Of a stretch of DNA of 64,000 nt, positions 42,754-52,984 are shown piece after piece (positions within the stretch are counted from its first letter, which is position 1; the number at the start of each line of letters is the position of its first letter). The notes beneath the pieces are model-generated. The model was given only the letters and a program-made list of their open reading frames with translations, did not search any database and was not told the DNA's origin. The translations under genes and the position numbers were made by a program. Source of the stretch: UBA6055 sp965214085 (GTDB taxonomy: Bacteria; Chloroflexota; Anaerolineae; Aggregatilineales; Phototrophicaceae); assembly GCA_965214085.1 (NCBI GenBank), contig OZ243937.1:620001-684000 (forward strand), given 5' to 3'.

Positions 42754-43821
42754 ATGACAGAAATATCGTTACAGACCAAAGAGACGAACAAAGCGGATCT
42801 GCTATCAGCGCTGGGGCCGCAAGCGCGTCCTCGGCGGTTGCGCCTTTCTCCCGCTATACGCGACATGGTCCGCGAGACAACGCTTAGCCCGGCGGACTTA
42901 ATCTATCCGCTATTCGTCCGCCATGGCGCCGATCAGCAGGTGCCGATTGCATCCATGCCCGGGCAATTCCAGTGGACGCTCGACCGCTTGCCCGCGCAAG
43001 CCAAAGCCATCGCCGCTTTGGGCATTCCCGCCGTCATCCTCTTTGGCATCCCGGCGCAAAAGGACGCTTGCGGCAGCGATAACTTCAGTGAGGGCGGCAT
43101 CGTCCCGCAGGCGATTCGCGCCATCAAAGAAGCCGCGCCCGCTCTCGTTGTCATCTCCGACATGTGCTTCTGCGAATACACCGACCACGGCCACTGCGGT
43201 ATCGTCAACTCGCCGGGCAGCCCTTACTTTGATCCCAACCTGCCCGTCGGCTACTTGCTGAACGACGCGACGCTGGAACTGCTGGGCCGCGCGTCAGTCG
43301 CCCATGCGCGCGCCGGCGCTGACATCATCGCGCCCTCCGGCATGGTTGACGGCATGGTGGCTGCGATCCGGGCGGCCCTCGACGGCGCTGGCTACTCCCA
43401 CGTGGCGATAATGAGTTATGCCACGAAATTGGCCAGCGTCTTGTACAGCCCCTTCCGCGATGCCGCTGAAAGCCCGCCCAGCTTCGGCGACCGCAAGCAA
43501 TATCAACTCGATCCCGCGAATCGGCGCGAGGCAATGCGAGAAATCGCGCTGGATGTCGAGCAAGGGGCTGATATTCTGCTGGTTAAACCGGCGCTGCCCA
43601 GCCTCGACATTTTAGCTGAGGCTCGCCGGAGGGTCGATTTGCCGCTGGCGGCTTACCAAGTCAGCGGGGAGTACGCCATGATCCACGCCGCTGCTATTCA
43701 AGGCTGGCTGGATTTGCGGGCTACAGCGCTGGAAAACCTCAGCTGCATCAAACGCGCCGGCGCCGATATGATCATCAGCTATTTTGCCAAGGACGCCGTT
43801 AGATGGCTGCCATCGGCATAG
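42754..43821 (+). CDS. hemB: Delta-aminolevulinic acid dehydratase (porphobilinogen synthase)
   Basis: HemB joins two 5-aminolevulinates into porphobilinogen for heme, siroheme and B12. The 355 aa protein shows the N-terminal RPRRLRLSPAIRDMVRETTLSPADLIYPLFV arm, the zinc-type cysteine cluster DMCFCEYTDHGHCG, the first active-site lysine in IMSYATKLAS and the second in LLVKPALPSLD. Three cysteines in the cluster argue for a zinc enzyme rather than a Mg-only one. No other hem gene is nearby. The start ATG 42754 has GAGG about 20 bases upstream, rather far. Confidence 0.95.
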   Translation: MTEISLQTKETNKADLLSALGPQARPRRLRLSPAIRDMVRETTLSPADLIYPLFVRHGADQQVPIASMPGQFQWTLDRLPAQAKAIAALGIPAVILFGIPAQKDACGSDNFSEGGIVPQAIRAIKEAAPALVVISDMCFCEYTDHGHCGIVNSPGSPYFDPNLPVGYLLNDATLELLGRASVAHARAGADIIAPSGMVDGMVAAIRAALDGAGYSHVAIMSYATKLASVLYSPFRDAAESPPSFGDRKQYQLDPANRREAMREIALDVEQGADILLVKPALPSLDILAEARRRVDLPLAAYQVSGEYAMIHAAAIQGWLDLRATALENLSCIKRAGADMIISYFAKDAVRWLPSA

Positions 43822-43926
43822 GGTCTGTCCTAATAAGATGACGGGCCGCCCATAAGCAACATATGCCGCCCGCCTGTAAAATTCCTTGAGTCCCCAAGCA
43901 ACATTATCGACCAAGCATGGCAAGGG

Positions 43927-46455
43927 TTGCTGTCTGTGCACTTGAATAAGCTGTCCGGCGCACTGCGGAATCACCTTCATTTCTTCATCATTTTGCCGCT
44001 GATCATCACCTTGATGACCTGGCCCGCGTTCATAAAGGTCTTCAACACGGACAGCTTCTGGCTGGTGCAGCAAAACATTGATTCAAACATGCTCTTCTGG
44101 GACGCTTGGTATTTCAAGCTGTTGATTAACGGCAAAGCCGATTTCTACTTCACGGACTTGCTCTTTCATCCGACCGGCGTGTCGCTGGCCTTCCACAATT
44201 TTAGCCTGCCGCACATCATTGTCTTCGCCGGCTTGCAAGCGGTCATGCCGGCGTCGAACGCCTTTAACTTGACGTTCTTGCTGCTTTCCTTCGCCACAGC
44301 CGCAGCCGGCTACGTCTATCTGAATTACTTGTTTCGCGACAAGTGGGTTGCTCTTTTCGGCGCGGTGGTCTTTGGCGTCGGCGCTTTCATATTGGCGCGC
44401 CCAGCGCATCCCAATATCGCATTTATCGCAACGATTCCTTTGTCGCTCTACTTCCTGCACCGGGGCTTGCTGGAAGCCCGCTTGAAATTTCTGCTCATTG
44501 CCGGCGTGTTGATTGGCGCGACCGCCTTCATCGGCATGTATACGCTCGTCTGTCTCCTGATTATGCTGCTAGCCTATCTGCTCTATTTTGCCTGCCAGCG
44601 CTGGAACGAACGCGAGTTTTGGATTCACGTATTTGCAATGCTGCTGGTCATCGGAGCGTTCCTGGCTTTGCGTTTCTATCCGATGTTAGCCGACCAGCAG
44701 GGGACCTCCGGCGCCTTGTCCAAAAATGCCGGCAGAGAAAGCGGCAAGGATCTGCTGGGTTATTTCGTAAACACTCAGCATCCCGTAACGCATCCGATTC
44801 TCGACAGCATATTTCCGCTTCAGCCCTTTGATCGCGCCTGGAACAACGTGGTCTTCCTCGGCTACATTCCCATGCTTCTGGCTGCCTTGGCTTTCATCCG
44901 CAATAGGCAGCGCCGACATCTGCTGCCCTGGCTGCTGCTGGCGCTTGTCTTTCTGATTTTACGTCTCGGCTCTTTTCTTACGGTCAACGGCATCGACTAC
45001 CCGAATGTAATTCTGCCTAAGCATTACCTTACACAAGCGATTCCCTATCTCTTCAAGCCATTTTGGGCTGTGGATAATTTCCACGCCGGTACGCTTTTCC
45101 CATTTGCTGTTCTCGCCTGTTATGGATTGGCAACTGTATTGCGCGCCCTCCCGGAGCGACGCCGGCTGATTTTCATACTGCTTCTGACTGGCGCCACGGC
45201 ATACGAGCTCTATCAACCGCCAAACCCGGCTATCTTCCAGACGGAACGTCTGGATTACAATCGGTGGTTGCGCCAGCAACCGGACCAGGAATCCATCCGC
45301 CTGATAAACCTGCCATTTGGAGTTTCGCAACACAAGATCTATGGCTTTTACCAAACCTACAATGGTTATCCTCACGCTGCTGGCCGCCCTACGCGAACGC
45401 CCGAGACCGCCTTCGATTACATCAACAGCAACTTCATACTCAGCGCCTGGAACAAAGAGAGCGGCGTCGCCTGCCTGCCTGGCAACCGAGAAGCATTTAT
45501 CGCCGCCCAAGATCAACTGCTTGCAGACGGCTTCACGCATATCATCTTGCATCGTTACTGGCGCAATGTTGCGGCGGAAGCAAAGTCGCTGCTCTACCTC
45601 CCGGCCGCCTACGAAGACGATTCGGTATCCATTTACCGGGTCGACGATCTGCATCTCAATTGCGGCAGCAGCGCCATCTTGAGCATGGGTGCGCAGCATA
45701 ATCTTGCCGACCTACACGGAAGCGATCCCGCCTTGCAAAATGATCGCGCATCGGTCTTGGGCATTCACTCCTATGAGATGATTGATGGACAGCTCTTCGA
45801 ATATTACGCGGGCTTGGATCAAGGTCTTGCGAACCTCGTGCCGCTCACTGTGGAAAATCTCTCCGGCGGGCGAACGTTTAGCCACCGCCTGCCGCTAATC
45901 GACCATGAGTCGGCGCTGGCGGCGACCGATATCGTCTTACTCGCTTACGACCCGCGTTATACCGATCTGACCGTTGCGGATGCATACGAAGACTGGGTCT
46001 CGTCGGCGCTTACTTCCTGCGGCGTCTTGGCTGAATCTGGCAGCGCTGTTGTGAAACTATACTTGCTGCCTGGTTTCCCATGCGCTCTCGCAACCGCCGC
46101 CGATGCACTTGGCGTACAATTCGACAATGACACCCGGCTGGCGAATGTGATCGCGGAAACGCGCGACACAGCCCTCGATGTTTATTTCTTGTGGGAGCAA
46201 CTGCCGGTGGAGAATTACTCGGTCTCCATTCAATTCTTCGACGCTGCCGGCAGCAAGGTGCATAATCAGGACTTCGTGCTCGGCGATTCGCCACTTGCTT
46301 ATCATCACATCGACATGGCCAGCCTGCAGCCGGGGGACTATCAGCTGAAGTTGATCGTTTACAACTTCGAGACTCAGGCCAGCGTAGCGGGCGAAGTTAT
46401 CAGCAGCGGCGCCCGCTTTGAACGAGAGCTCGACATAGCCAGGCTATCGCTCTAA
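43927..46455 (+). CDS. Large multi-spanning membrane protein, GT-C-like, copy 1
   Basis: The 842 aa protein has about a dozen helices in residues 15-420 and a soluble domain afterwards. Early sequence (FWDAWYFKLLINGKADFYFTDLLFHPTGVSLAFHNFSLPH) has the Asp-containing first loop seen in GT-C glycosyltransferases, and the RPAHPNIAFIATIPLSLYFLHRGLLEARLK region also fits. I infer a polyprenyl-phosphate-sugar transferase acting at the outer face. The soluble part ends in a beta-sandwich (MASLQPGDYQLKLIVYNFETQAS). A TTG is the likely first codon. The next gene is a paralogue. Confidence 0.65.
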   Translation: MLSVHLNKLSGALRNHLHFFIILPLIITLMTWPAFIKVFNTDSFWLVQQNIDSNMLFWDAWYFKLLINGKADFYFTDLLFHPTGVSLAFHNFSLPHIIVFAGLQAVMPASNAFNLTFLLLSFATAAAGYVYLNYLFRDKWVALFGAVVFGVGAFILARPAHPNIAFIATIPLSLYFLHRGLLEARLKFLLIAGVLIGATAFIGMYTLVCLLIMLLAYLLYFACQRWNEREFWIHVFAMLLVIGAFLALRFYPMLADQQGTSGALSKNAGRESGKDLLGYFVNTQHPVTHPILDSIFPLQPFDRAWNNVVFLGYIPMLLAALAFIRNRQRRHLLPWLLLALVFLILRLGSFLTVNGIDYPNVILPKHYLTQAIPYLFKPFWAVDNFHAGTLFPFAVLACYGLATVLRALPERRRLIFILLLTGATAYELYQPPNPAIFQTERLDYNRWLRQQPDQESIRLINLPFGVSQHKIYGFYQTYNGYPHAAGRPTRTPETAFDYINSNFILSAWNKESGVACLPGNREAFIAAQDQLLADGFTHIILHRYWRNVAAEAKSLLYLPAAYEDDSVSIYRVDDLHLNCGSSAILSMGAQHNLADLHGSDPALQNDRASVLGIHSYEMIDGQLFEYYAGLDQGLANLVPLTVENLSGGRTFSHRLPLIDHESALAATDIVLLAYDPRYTDLTVADAYEDWVSSALTSCGVLAESGSAVVKLYLLPGFPCALATAADALGVQFDNDTRLANVIAETRDTALDVYFLWEQLPVENYSVSIQFFDAAGSKVHNQDFVLGDSPLAYHHIDMASLQPGDYQLKLIVYNFETQASVAGEVISSGARFERELDIARLSL

Positions 46456-46549
46456 CAAAATATAATGCTGCCCGCGCGTTTTGCCGCGCAAACCATGATA
46501 TAGTTCAAACGGTCAGGATTTCACCGCCATTTCCGGAGCGCGATAACCC

Positions 46550-49054
46550 TTGACGACAATCTACCGATTTCTACGCCATCATCTCCATTTTATAACAATT
46601 GTCCCCTTGCTCATCATTGCTGTGACTTGGCCCGTTTTCCCCAATATGTTTGATGCCAGTACGTTTTGGCTGCCTACACAAAGCTGGGACAACTACATGA
46701 AATTCTGGGACGTATGGTACGGTAAGTCCTTGCTGGCTGGAAATGCCTACTTCTACTTCACGGACCTGCTCTTCCATCCGGTCGGCCTATCGCTCGACTT
46801 TCACAATTTTAGCCTGCCGCATATGGTAGTGGCTGGCGCCTTGCAGGGCATCATCAACGCGGACGATGCCCACAGCCTGACATATATGATGATCATTCTT
46901 GTAAATACGTGTTCCTGTTACGTCGTTTTATTGGCTTGGTTTCGCAATAAATGGGTCGCCCTGGCTGGCGCTATCGCATTTGGTTTGCATCCCTACATAA
47001 TCGGCCACGCTCAACATCCGGACGTCACACTTGTCGCATGCATTCCACTGGCGCTGCATACACTTCTTCGCGGTATAAACAGGCGCCACACATTCTCTTT
47101 GCTGATTTCGGCAGTGTTGGTCGGTATCACAGCATTTATCGGTATGTACATTTTTGTGTGCTTGTTAATTTTATACTGCTTTTGCGTACTGTATCTCGCG
47201 TCCAGGTTTTGGCGGAACATTTGGTTCTGGCGAGATATAACAGTAGTTCTCACCATTGCTGCCGCAATAAGCTTGCTTCGCGTCTATCCCATGCTTGCCA
47301 ACCAACAAGCCCTTGACGAAGCGCTTGACAAGATGGGTGGTGTACTTATATCGGAAGATATTCTGGAACTTGTTGTGAATTTGCGCCATCCCCACGCGGG
47401 CCCAGTTCTGTCCACAGCATTCGACGGCTTTGACTTGCACAAGCACAGCGGCCACACTTACCTTGGATGGACATTCTTTGCTGTCGTTGCATATGCGCTG
47501 CTTTCCAGCCGCAAACGCTTAAGCCATTACCTGTGGCTAGCGGCGCTTCTGTTCTTTGCCGCTATGAGGTTGGGCGCGACGCTCGTGCTTAACGGGCAGG
47601 TCTACGAAGGCGTATTGCTGCCAGGATACTATCTTACTCGATTGTTCCCCTGGCTTTTCCAACCCTTTTGGAATACCGAGCACTATACGCCCGGGATCCT
47701 ATTTCCTTCAGCAGTCTTGTTCGCTTTTGGCATAAAGCAGATTTCAGCGCGAGTTTCCTGCAAACGGCACCCGGTCGCTATACTGGCTGTCTTGCTGCTG
47801 CTTTCATATGAACGCTCTTTGGCGCCGCTCGAAGGTATGTCAATACCGTTAGCTCGACTGAACTTCGTCGAGTGGCTTGCGCAAGAACCGAACCAGGATG
47901 ATATTCACATCATAAACCTGCCGATGGGCCGGACTGAATCCAAAGCCTATGGATTTTACCAGACATTCAACGGTTATCCGCAGGTAGAGGGTTTGGCGTC
48001 GCGTACCCCTAAAGCCGCATACGACTACATTGATGACAATTTTCTGCTACGGGCTTGGCGAAAATTCGATCCAATCCTTTGCCTGCCGAGCTCGAATGGC
48101 GTCTTTCAGCAGGACCTAAAGCGCTTACAGGCCGACGGTTTTTCCCATATCGTTCTGCATCATGATTTTGCAGATTTCAATGCGCTGCCGCGTCCCTTTG
48201 ATAAGGCGTCACCAGCGTACATTGATGACACTGTAACGATCTATCGCCTGGACGACCTTCATGCTGATTGCAATAGTACCGCCTTGCTTAATCCAGGATC
48301 TCCGCCGGGCCTTCCTGGTCTACTGGATATTAGTCTCGCCATACCAGATCGATCCGTAGCCGTCCTGAGTCTTCACTCTTTTGACTTGGCGGAAGGAAAG
48401 CTGCTTGATTACTATTCAGCCTTGAATCCAACTTCTAGCAGACTGCTCCCCATAAGCGCTGAGGACCTGCTGCCCCAAGCCGAAACTCTCGAAGTTAATC
48501 CAGCTGCCGCGCTTGCGGCAAATCAGATGGTCATCTTTATTCACGATCCTCGCCATAGCGACCGAGACCTCGCTGCTGAATACAGACGCTGGGTCGCGCA
48601 AGACCATAGGTCATGTGGCCGCCTGGACAAGGGCGACGAACTCCATGTTGAGCTGTTTTTGCTGCCAGAATTCCCCTGTGACTTGGTCGACAACCACGAA
48701 TTCAAGCATGTCGACTACGATAGCGGCCACCGACTCGGCAATCTCATTTTGCAGCAAAACGGGGACGCGCTCGACGCCTTCTTCAAGTGGAACCGGATGC
48801 CCGGGGACAAGCAATCTATTTCCATACAATTCTTCAAGGCCGATGGCGAAAAGGCCTACAACCAGGACTTCGTCATCAGACGCCGTTCGCTAAGCCACCA
48901 TCGCATCGACATGGCCAGCCTGCAGCCGGGGGACTATCAGCTGAAGTTGATCGTTTACGACTTCGAGACTCAGGCCAGCGTAGCGGGCGAAGTTATCAGC
49001 AGCGGCGCGCATTTTGAACGAGAGCTCGAAATCGGCAATCTTACAGTTGATTAG
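46550..49054 (+). CDS. Large multi-spanning membrane protein, GT-C-like, copy 2
   Basis: The 834 aa protein is a full-length paralogue of the preceding gene (compare WDVWYGKSLLAGNAYFYFTDLLFHPVGLSLDFHNFSLPH). It has the same helix layout, the same GFYQTFNGYP block after the last helix and the same C-terminal beta-sandwich. It is AT-richer than copy 1 over much of its length. The last 105-130 bases are almost identical in DNA to copy 1, in contrast to the rest, which suggests gene conversion. The start codon seems to be TTG 46550 after GGAG. Function inferred as for copy 1. Confidence 0.65.
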   Translation: MTTIYRFLRHHLHFITIVPLLIIAVTWPVFPNMFDASTFWLPTQSWDNYMKFWDVWYGKSLLAGNAYFYFTDLLFHPVGLSLDFHNFSLPHMVVAGALQGIINADDAHSLTYMMIILVNTCSCYVVLLAWFRNKWVALAGAIAFGLHPYIIGHAQHPDVTLVACIPLALHTLLRGINRRHTFSLLISAVLVGITAFIGMYIFVCLLILYCFCVLYLASRFWRNIWFWRDITVVLTIAAAISLLRVYPMLANQQALDEALDKMGGVLISEDILELVVNLRHPHAGPVLSTAFDGFDLHKHSGHTYLGWTFFAVVAYALLSSRKRLSHYLWLAALLFFAAMRLGATLVLNGQVYEGVLLPGYYLTRLFPWLFQPFWNTEHYTPGILFPSAVLFAFGIKQISARVSCKRHPVAILAVLLLLSYERSLAPLEGMSIPLARLNFVEWLAQEPNQDDIHIINLPMGRTESKAYGFYQTFNGYPQVEGLASRTPKAAYDYIDDNFLLRAWRKFDPILCLPSSNGVFQQDLKRLQADGFSHIVLHHDFADFNALPRPFDKASPAYIDDTVTIYRLDDLHADCNSTALLNPGSPPGLPGLLDISLAIPDRSVAVLSLHSFDLAEGKLLDYYSALNPTSSRLLPISAEDLLPQAETLEVNPAAALAANQMVIFIHDPRHSDRDLAAEYRRWVAQDHRSCGRLDKGDELHVELFLLPEFPCDLVDNHEFKHVDYDSGHRLGNLILQQNGDALDAFFKWNRMPGDKQSISIQFFKADGEKAYNQDFVIRRRSLSHHRIDMASLQPGDYQLKLIVYDFETQASVAGEVISSGAHFERELEIGNLTVD

Positions 49055-49068
49055 CGGCGGCCCAGCGC

Positions 49069-49818
49069 CTAGCCGTCTATTCGCTCTTGCTGCAGCTCGC
49101 GCGCTTTGGCGACCAAGCCGTCAAAAAGCGCCTGCTGGCTTCTGTCCTGCGCCGCCGTCACCTCAGGATGCCACTGCACGGCGATCAGCCAGGGATGAAC
49201 CTGTGATTCCAGTGCCTCGATGATGCCATCCTCAGCTTCCGCCACCACGCGCAAGCCGGCGCCTAAATCGCGCACCGCCTGGTGATGGCCCGACGACGTA
49301 TGGAGCGCGGTCTTCCCCATGATCTTGGCGATCAAGCTGTCCGGCTCGACATGCACAGCTTGCATAGCCCACAAGCCCGCCTCGTCGCGATGGATATCAT
49401 CGGCGCGGATATCGGGGATGTGCTCATGCAGCGTACCGCCAGCCGCTACATTTAATACTTGCAGGCCGCGGCAGATGCCCAGCGTCGGCGTTTCGCGCTC
49501 GTCAATCAGCCGCCGCGCCAAAGTCAGTTCGCTGCGGTCGCGTTCTTTGTCGGCCGCCAGCACATTGGGATGCCGGCGATCCCCCCCGTATTCCACGGGA
49601 TCAATATCCGTTCCGCCCGTCAGCACGATACCGTCTAACCGGGGCAGCAACTGCTCCCAATCGGCGCCGGCCGCTGGCAAGAGCAGCGGGATGCCGCCCG
49701 CGCGCCGCACCGCATCGACATAAGGCGCTGGCGTGCTGAAGAATTCGCGATAATGCCGCGACTTGATATAACCTTCGCTGCGCCCTCCCGTTGTGATGCC
49801 GATCAGTGCTTTGCTCAT
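49069..49818 (-). CDS. PuuD-like gamma-glutamyl-GABA hydrolase family protein (C26)
   Basis: The 249 aa protein carries IGITTGGRSEGYIKSRHYREFF, VLTGGTDIDPVEYGG, the nucleophile Cys in LGICRGLQVLNVAAGGTLHEHIPD and the His/Glu of AVQWHPEVT. The TGGxDIDPxxYG and CRGLQ blocks are those of PuuD, which frees GABA from gamma-glutamyl-GABA in putrescine breakdown. No puuA/B/C is here, and a second C26 enzyme is at 31211. AAGGA precedes ATG 49818. It converges with the membrane protein gene and is divergent from the FtsX-type gene. Confidence 0.88.
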   Translation of the reverse strand: MSKALIGITTGGRSEGYIKSRHYREFFSTPAPYVDAVRRAGGIPLLLPAAGADWEQLLPRLDGIVLTGGTDIDPVEYGGDRRHPNVLAADKERDRSELTLARRLIDERETPTLGICRGLQVLNVAAGGTLHEHIPDIRADDIHRDEAGLWAMQAVHVEPDSLIAKIMGKTALHTSSGHHQAVRDLGAGLRVVAEAEDGIIEALESQVHPWLIAVQWHPEVTAAQDRSQQALFDGLVAKARELQQERIDG

Positions 49819-49997
49819 TTGCTTATCCTTGAGGCCGAGCCCGGCTTGCGAGAGCCACCAATATAGTCGACCGGGCGCCGGGGGGCAAGCCGCAGCAGCG
49901 CAACCGGCCGCCGTCGCCTTACGTATGTAAAACGAGGTTTCAAGCGGCCAAACGCGCCTACACTGCGCGCCGCATTTAACTTACACTGGCATGAACG

Positions 49998-52751
49998 ATG
50001 CTTGGGAAGGCGCCCGTGTTCCACCGACTGCGCTTCTACTTCACCTATGCCCTGCGCAATATTCGCCGCGGCGGCCGCTGGACGACGCTGGCGATATTGT
50101 GCATCACTGCCGGCGTCGCTACCGTCGTCGCCTTGCGCTCGCTTGGCCTGGCAGTCGGCGACACCTTGACCAACAACGTGCGCGTAGAGGTAAAGGGCGA
50201 TCTGCTGATTCGCAACGACAACATCTTTGGCGGCTTCGGCAGCAACGATCCTCGCGCCTTCACGCCTGAAGAACTCCAGACCCTGCTGGCTTGGGCTGAG
50301 GCGAAAGGCGCGCAGACTTCCTCGTTCATGAGCGGGCGCAATATGCAAATTTCCAAAGCCGGCGAGGGGCAATTTGGACGCCCCAGCTTTATCGGCAGCA
50401 ACTTCATCGATCCGCAGACCTATCCGCCGACGCATACCATCCGCGCCATCGACCCGCCTGATACGCCCCTGGCTGATCTCTTCACCGGCGGCAATGACGT
50501 GGTCATCAGCGACAACCTGGCGCAGCAAGGCGGCATCAGCCTCGGCGACAGCGTTCGCGTCAGCGGCACACAAGAGCCCTTCACCGTCCGCGGCGTTGTC
50601 TCGGTGGCGGAAGAGAGCAGCGTCACCAATTTCCTGAATGCCTTCTTTGGTTTCGCCTACTTCGACTTGGCGAACGCGCAAGCGGCTATCAACGACGAAT
50701 TTGCGCCCAACCGCATCGCCCTGCGTTTTGCCGCGCCGCCCGACGAAGCAGCGCTCGACCAGCTTGCCGCGGAAGTCGAGGCGCTTGTGCCCGGCGTCCG
50801 CTCGACCGATATCTATGATTTTCTCGAGCGTTACGAAGTCATCTCGCAGTACCTTAGCGATTTTGTGGTCGTGATGGGCTTGGGCGCGCTGCTGGTCGGC
50901 GGTGTTGGCATCATGAATACCATGCTGGTTCTGGTTCGCCGCCGCACCTCGGAAGTCGCGGCCATCAAGACCTTCGGCTTGCGCGGGCGCCAAGTCGCGG
51001 CACTGTTCTTCACCGAGGCGCTAATGCTCGGCGTCATCGGCAGTTTGCTGGGTACTATCGTCGGCATCGGCCTCAGCGTCATCGTCAACGAATATGGCGC
51101 TGTTGCCCTGCGTCAGCCGCTCATCTGGCAAATCTACCCGGAAGCCTTGGTCTTCGGTTTCACGCTTGGGCTGGTCGTGACCGCCATCTTCGGCGTCGCC
51201 CCCATCTTGACCGCCGTCAAAGTGCGGCCCAGCATCATCCTGCGGCCCAACGAAAATCATCTGGTGGCGCTGGGTATCTTGCAGTCGCTGGCGCTGTTGG
51301 TCTTTGTCACCGTCAGCCTCGGTCTGGTCGTGGGCCAGATCGTACGCCCCTCATTTGAATTGACCGCCAGGCGCGCCGCTGCTGCTTCCGCGCCCCAAGA
51401 AGCCGCCATCGCAGCCGAGCAGCCCAGCGAGTTCAACGAATCACGTCCGGGCCGGCCGCCATTCGCGCGCGCCGACGGCGAATTGCCATCGCCCTATCTG
51501 GTCGGCGTCATCGGCGTAGCGGCGGCTTTTGGCATCTTCGCCCTGTTGATCGGGTTGATCTGGCTGATCGTCTTTGTGATCGGCAAAGCGCCCACCTTCG
51601 GCAGCGTGACCCTGCGCCTCGCTTTGCGCAATTTGTCCACCAGCCGTCTGCGCACCGCCATTACCATTCTCGCGCTTTGCGCCGGCATGTTCGCCTTGAG
51701 CAGCATTACTTTCGTCGGCGAAGGCACGCGCGAACTGCTCAATCTCCAGCTTAGCCGCAGCTTTGGCGGCAATGTGCTCGTTTTCCCCTTTCCGGGCCTG
51801 CCCTCCAGCATGATCAAGGGCGCCATTGACGACGCGCTGCAAAACCTTGAAATTGACTATCGCACTACCATCGACAATTTCAGCAGTCAGATCACGCATC
51901 TCAACGGCGCGGCGCTTGACGGCGACGGCGCTCTTGGAATCGCTGTCTGGCGCTCCGACAAGCCAGACATCTACAGCGGACAGCCGGCTGTGTCCAGCGG
52001 GCGTATGTTGACGCCGGGCGACGCCGGGCAGCCGCGCATCGTCCTGCCGATGGTTGTCGCGGCCGCGCTGGAAATCGAAGTCGGCGACAGCGTCCAGATC
52101 GACACTGCCGCCGGCATCGCTCTGGAAGTGGTCGGCATAACCGGAGAGGCGGAGGGCATGGCGTCCTTCGGCGAACCCGGGGCTCTGCTGCCGCCTGATG
52201 TCCTGCCGTCTTCCGCCGCCAGCGAGTTCACCCTGTATACCTTCCAGGTGCCGCAAGCCGAGCTGAACCGCGCCTTGGCCGAGCTGTCTTCGCTGATCTT
52301 CGCGCTGGCGATTGACGTGCAATTCATTGACGGTCTGATCGGCCGCCTGATTGAGCAATTCGCCGCTATCCCTACGATCGTCGGGCTGCTGTCGCTGCTG
52401 GCCGCGGCCGTCATCATGGCAAACACCGTGGCCCTCTCGACATTGGAGCGCCGCCGTCAGATCGGCATCCTGAAAGCCATTGGCTTGAAATCGCGCCGAG
52501 TTCTAAAAGTGATGTTCATCGAGTCCAGTCTGGTCGGTCTGCTGAGCGCTGTTCTTGGCATCGGCGCCAGCGCCCTGCTGATAAGTCTGCTGGCAGCCAG
52601 CGGCGGCATCACCATCCCACTGCCGACGGACGCCCGCGTCACCGCCATTGCGCTCACGATGGCCGCGCTGCTGATTGGCTGGGTCGCCACTTTTCTCAGC
52701 GCCCGCGTCGCCCTCACAGAGCGGGTCATGAATGTGCTGCGCTACGACTAG
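49998..52751 (+). CDS. FtsX/MacB-type ABC transporter permease with two FtsX domains
   Basis: The 917 aa protein has an N-terminal helix (LRNIRRGGRWTTLAILCITAGVATVVALRSL), a periplasmic-type domain (about 40-285), three helices with the FtsX core (VVMGLGALLVGGVGIMNTMLVLVRRRTSEVAAIKTFGLRGRQV), then a second such unit from about 540 (LRLALRNLSTSRLRTAITILALC) ending in LERRRQIGILKAIGLKSRRVLKVMF. This double layout is typical of lipoprotein/lipid extraction or export permeases that use a LolD-type ATPase; the ATPase at 11005 is a candidate partner. A TACACT lies at 49982-49987, ten bases before ATG 49998, so the leader is very short. No ribosome site is visible. Confidence 0.87.
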   Translation: MLGKAPVFHRLRFYFTYALRNIRRGGRWTTLAILCITAGVATVVALRSLGLAVGDTLTNNVRVEVKGDLLIRNDNIFGGFGSNDPRAFTPEELQTLLAWAEAKGAQTSSFMSGRNMQISKAGEGQFGRPSFIGSNFIDPQTYPPTHTIRAIDPPDTPLADLFTGGNDVVISDNLAQQGGISLGDSVRVSGTQEPFTVRGVVSVAEESSVTNFLNAFFGFAYFDLANAQAAINDEFAPNRIALRFAAPPDEAALDQLAAEVEALVPGVRSTDIYDFLERYEVISQYLSDFVVVMGLGALLVGGVGIMNTMLVLVRRRTSEVAAIKTFGLRGRQVAALFFTEALMLGVIGSLLGTIVGIGLSVIVNEYGAVALRQPLIWQIYPEALVFGFTLGLVVTAIFGVAPILTAVKVRPSIILRPNENHLVALGILQSLALLVFVTVSLGLVVGQIVRPSFELTARRAAAASAPQEAAIAAEQPSEFNESRPGRPPFARADGELPSPYLVGVIGVAAAFGIFALLIGLIWLIVFVIGKAPTFGSVTLRLALRNLSTSRLRTAITILALCAGMFALSSITFVGEGTRELLNLQLSRSFGGNVLVFPFPGLPSSMIKGAIDDALQNLEIDYRTTIDNFSSQITHLNGAALDGDGALGIAVWRSDKPDIYSGQPAVSSGRMLTPGDAGQPRIVLPMVVAAALEIEVGDSVQIDTAAGIALEVVGITGEAEGMASFGEPGALLPPDVLPSSAASEFTLYTFQVPQAELNRALAELSSLIFALAIDVQFIDGLIGRLIEQFAAIPTIVGLLSLLAAAVIMANTVALSTLERRRQIGILKAIGLKSRRVLKVMFIESSLVGLLSAVLGIGASALLISLLAASGGITIPLPTDARVTAIALTMAALLIGWVATFLSARVALTERVMNVLRYD

Positions 52752-52806
52752 GCGACCCTGCGCCAAGCAACGCCAGCCAGACGCTACGTCCTCCCCCATC
52801 CCAACG

Positions 52807-52935
52807 CCCCTCCTGCCAACTCTAGCGCGCGCAGGCACAGCGCGTCAGGCAGGCACCCCCAAGATGAGGGATATGTAGCGTATACGGCGGTTTGAAGTCC
52901 CTCCCTCTTAATGGGGGAGGGAGCGTAGGGTGGGG
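52807..52935. repeat. Structured dispersed repeat, copy 1
   Basis: The stem CCTGCC (52812-52817) / GGCAGG (52848-52853) encloses a 30-base loop containing CTCTAGCGCGCGCAGGCACA. About 45 bases later comes CCCTCCCTCTTAATGGGGGA. A second copy at 58187-58310 has the same loop and a stem with two compensatory pair changes. It lies between the permease gene and the pilin promoter. Confidence 0.7.
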
Positions 52936-52984
52936 GTTAGAAAGGACATATCCACGATATTCACCACTGCCCGGCGCCGCCTGA

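Noticed and set aside
49815..50993. Long minus-strand frame opposite the start of the FtsX-type permease
   Set aside because: The plus strand codes clear permease sequence; the antisense frame is of low complexity and has no domain. The same applies to 5371-6648 and 51441-52358.
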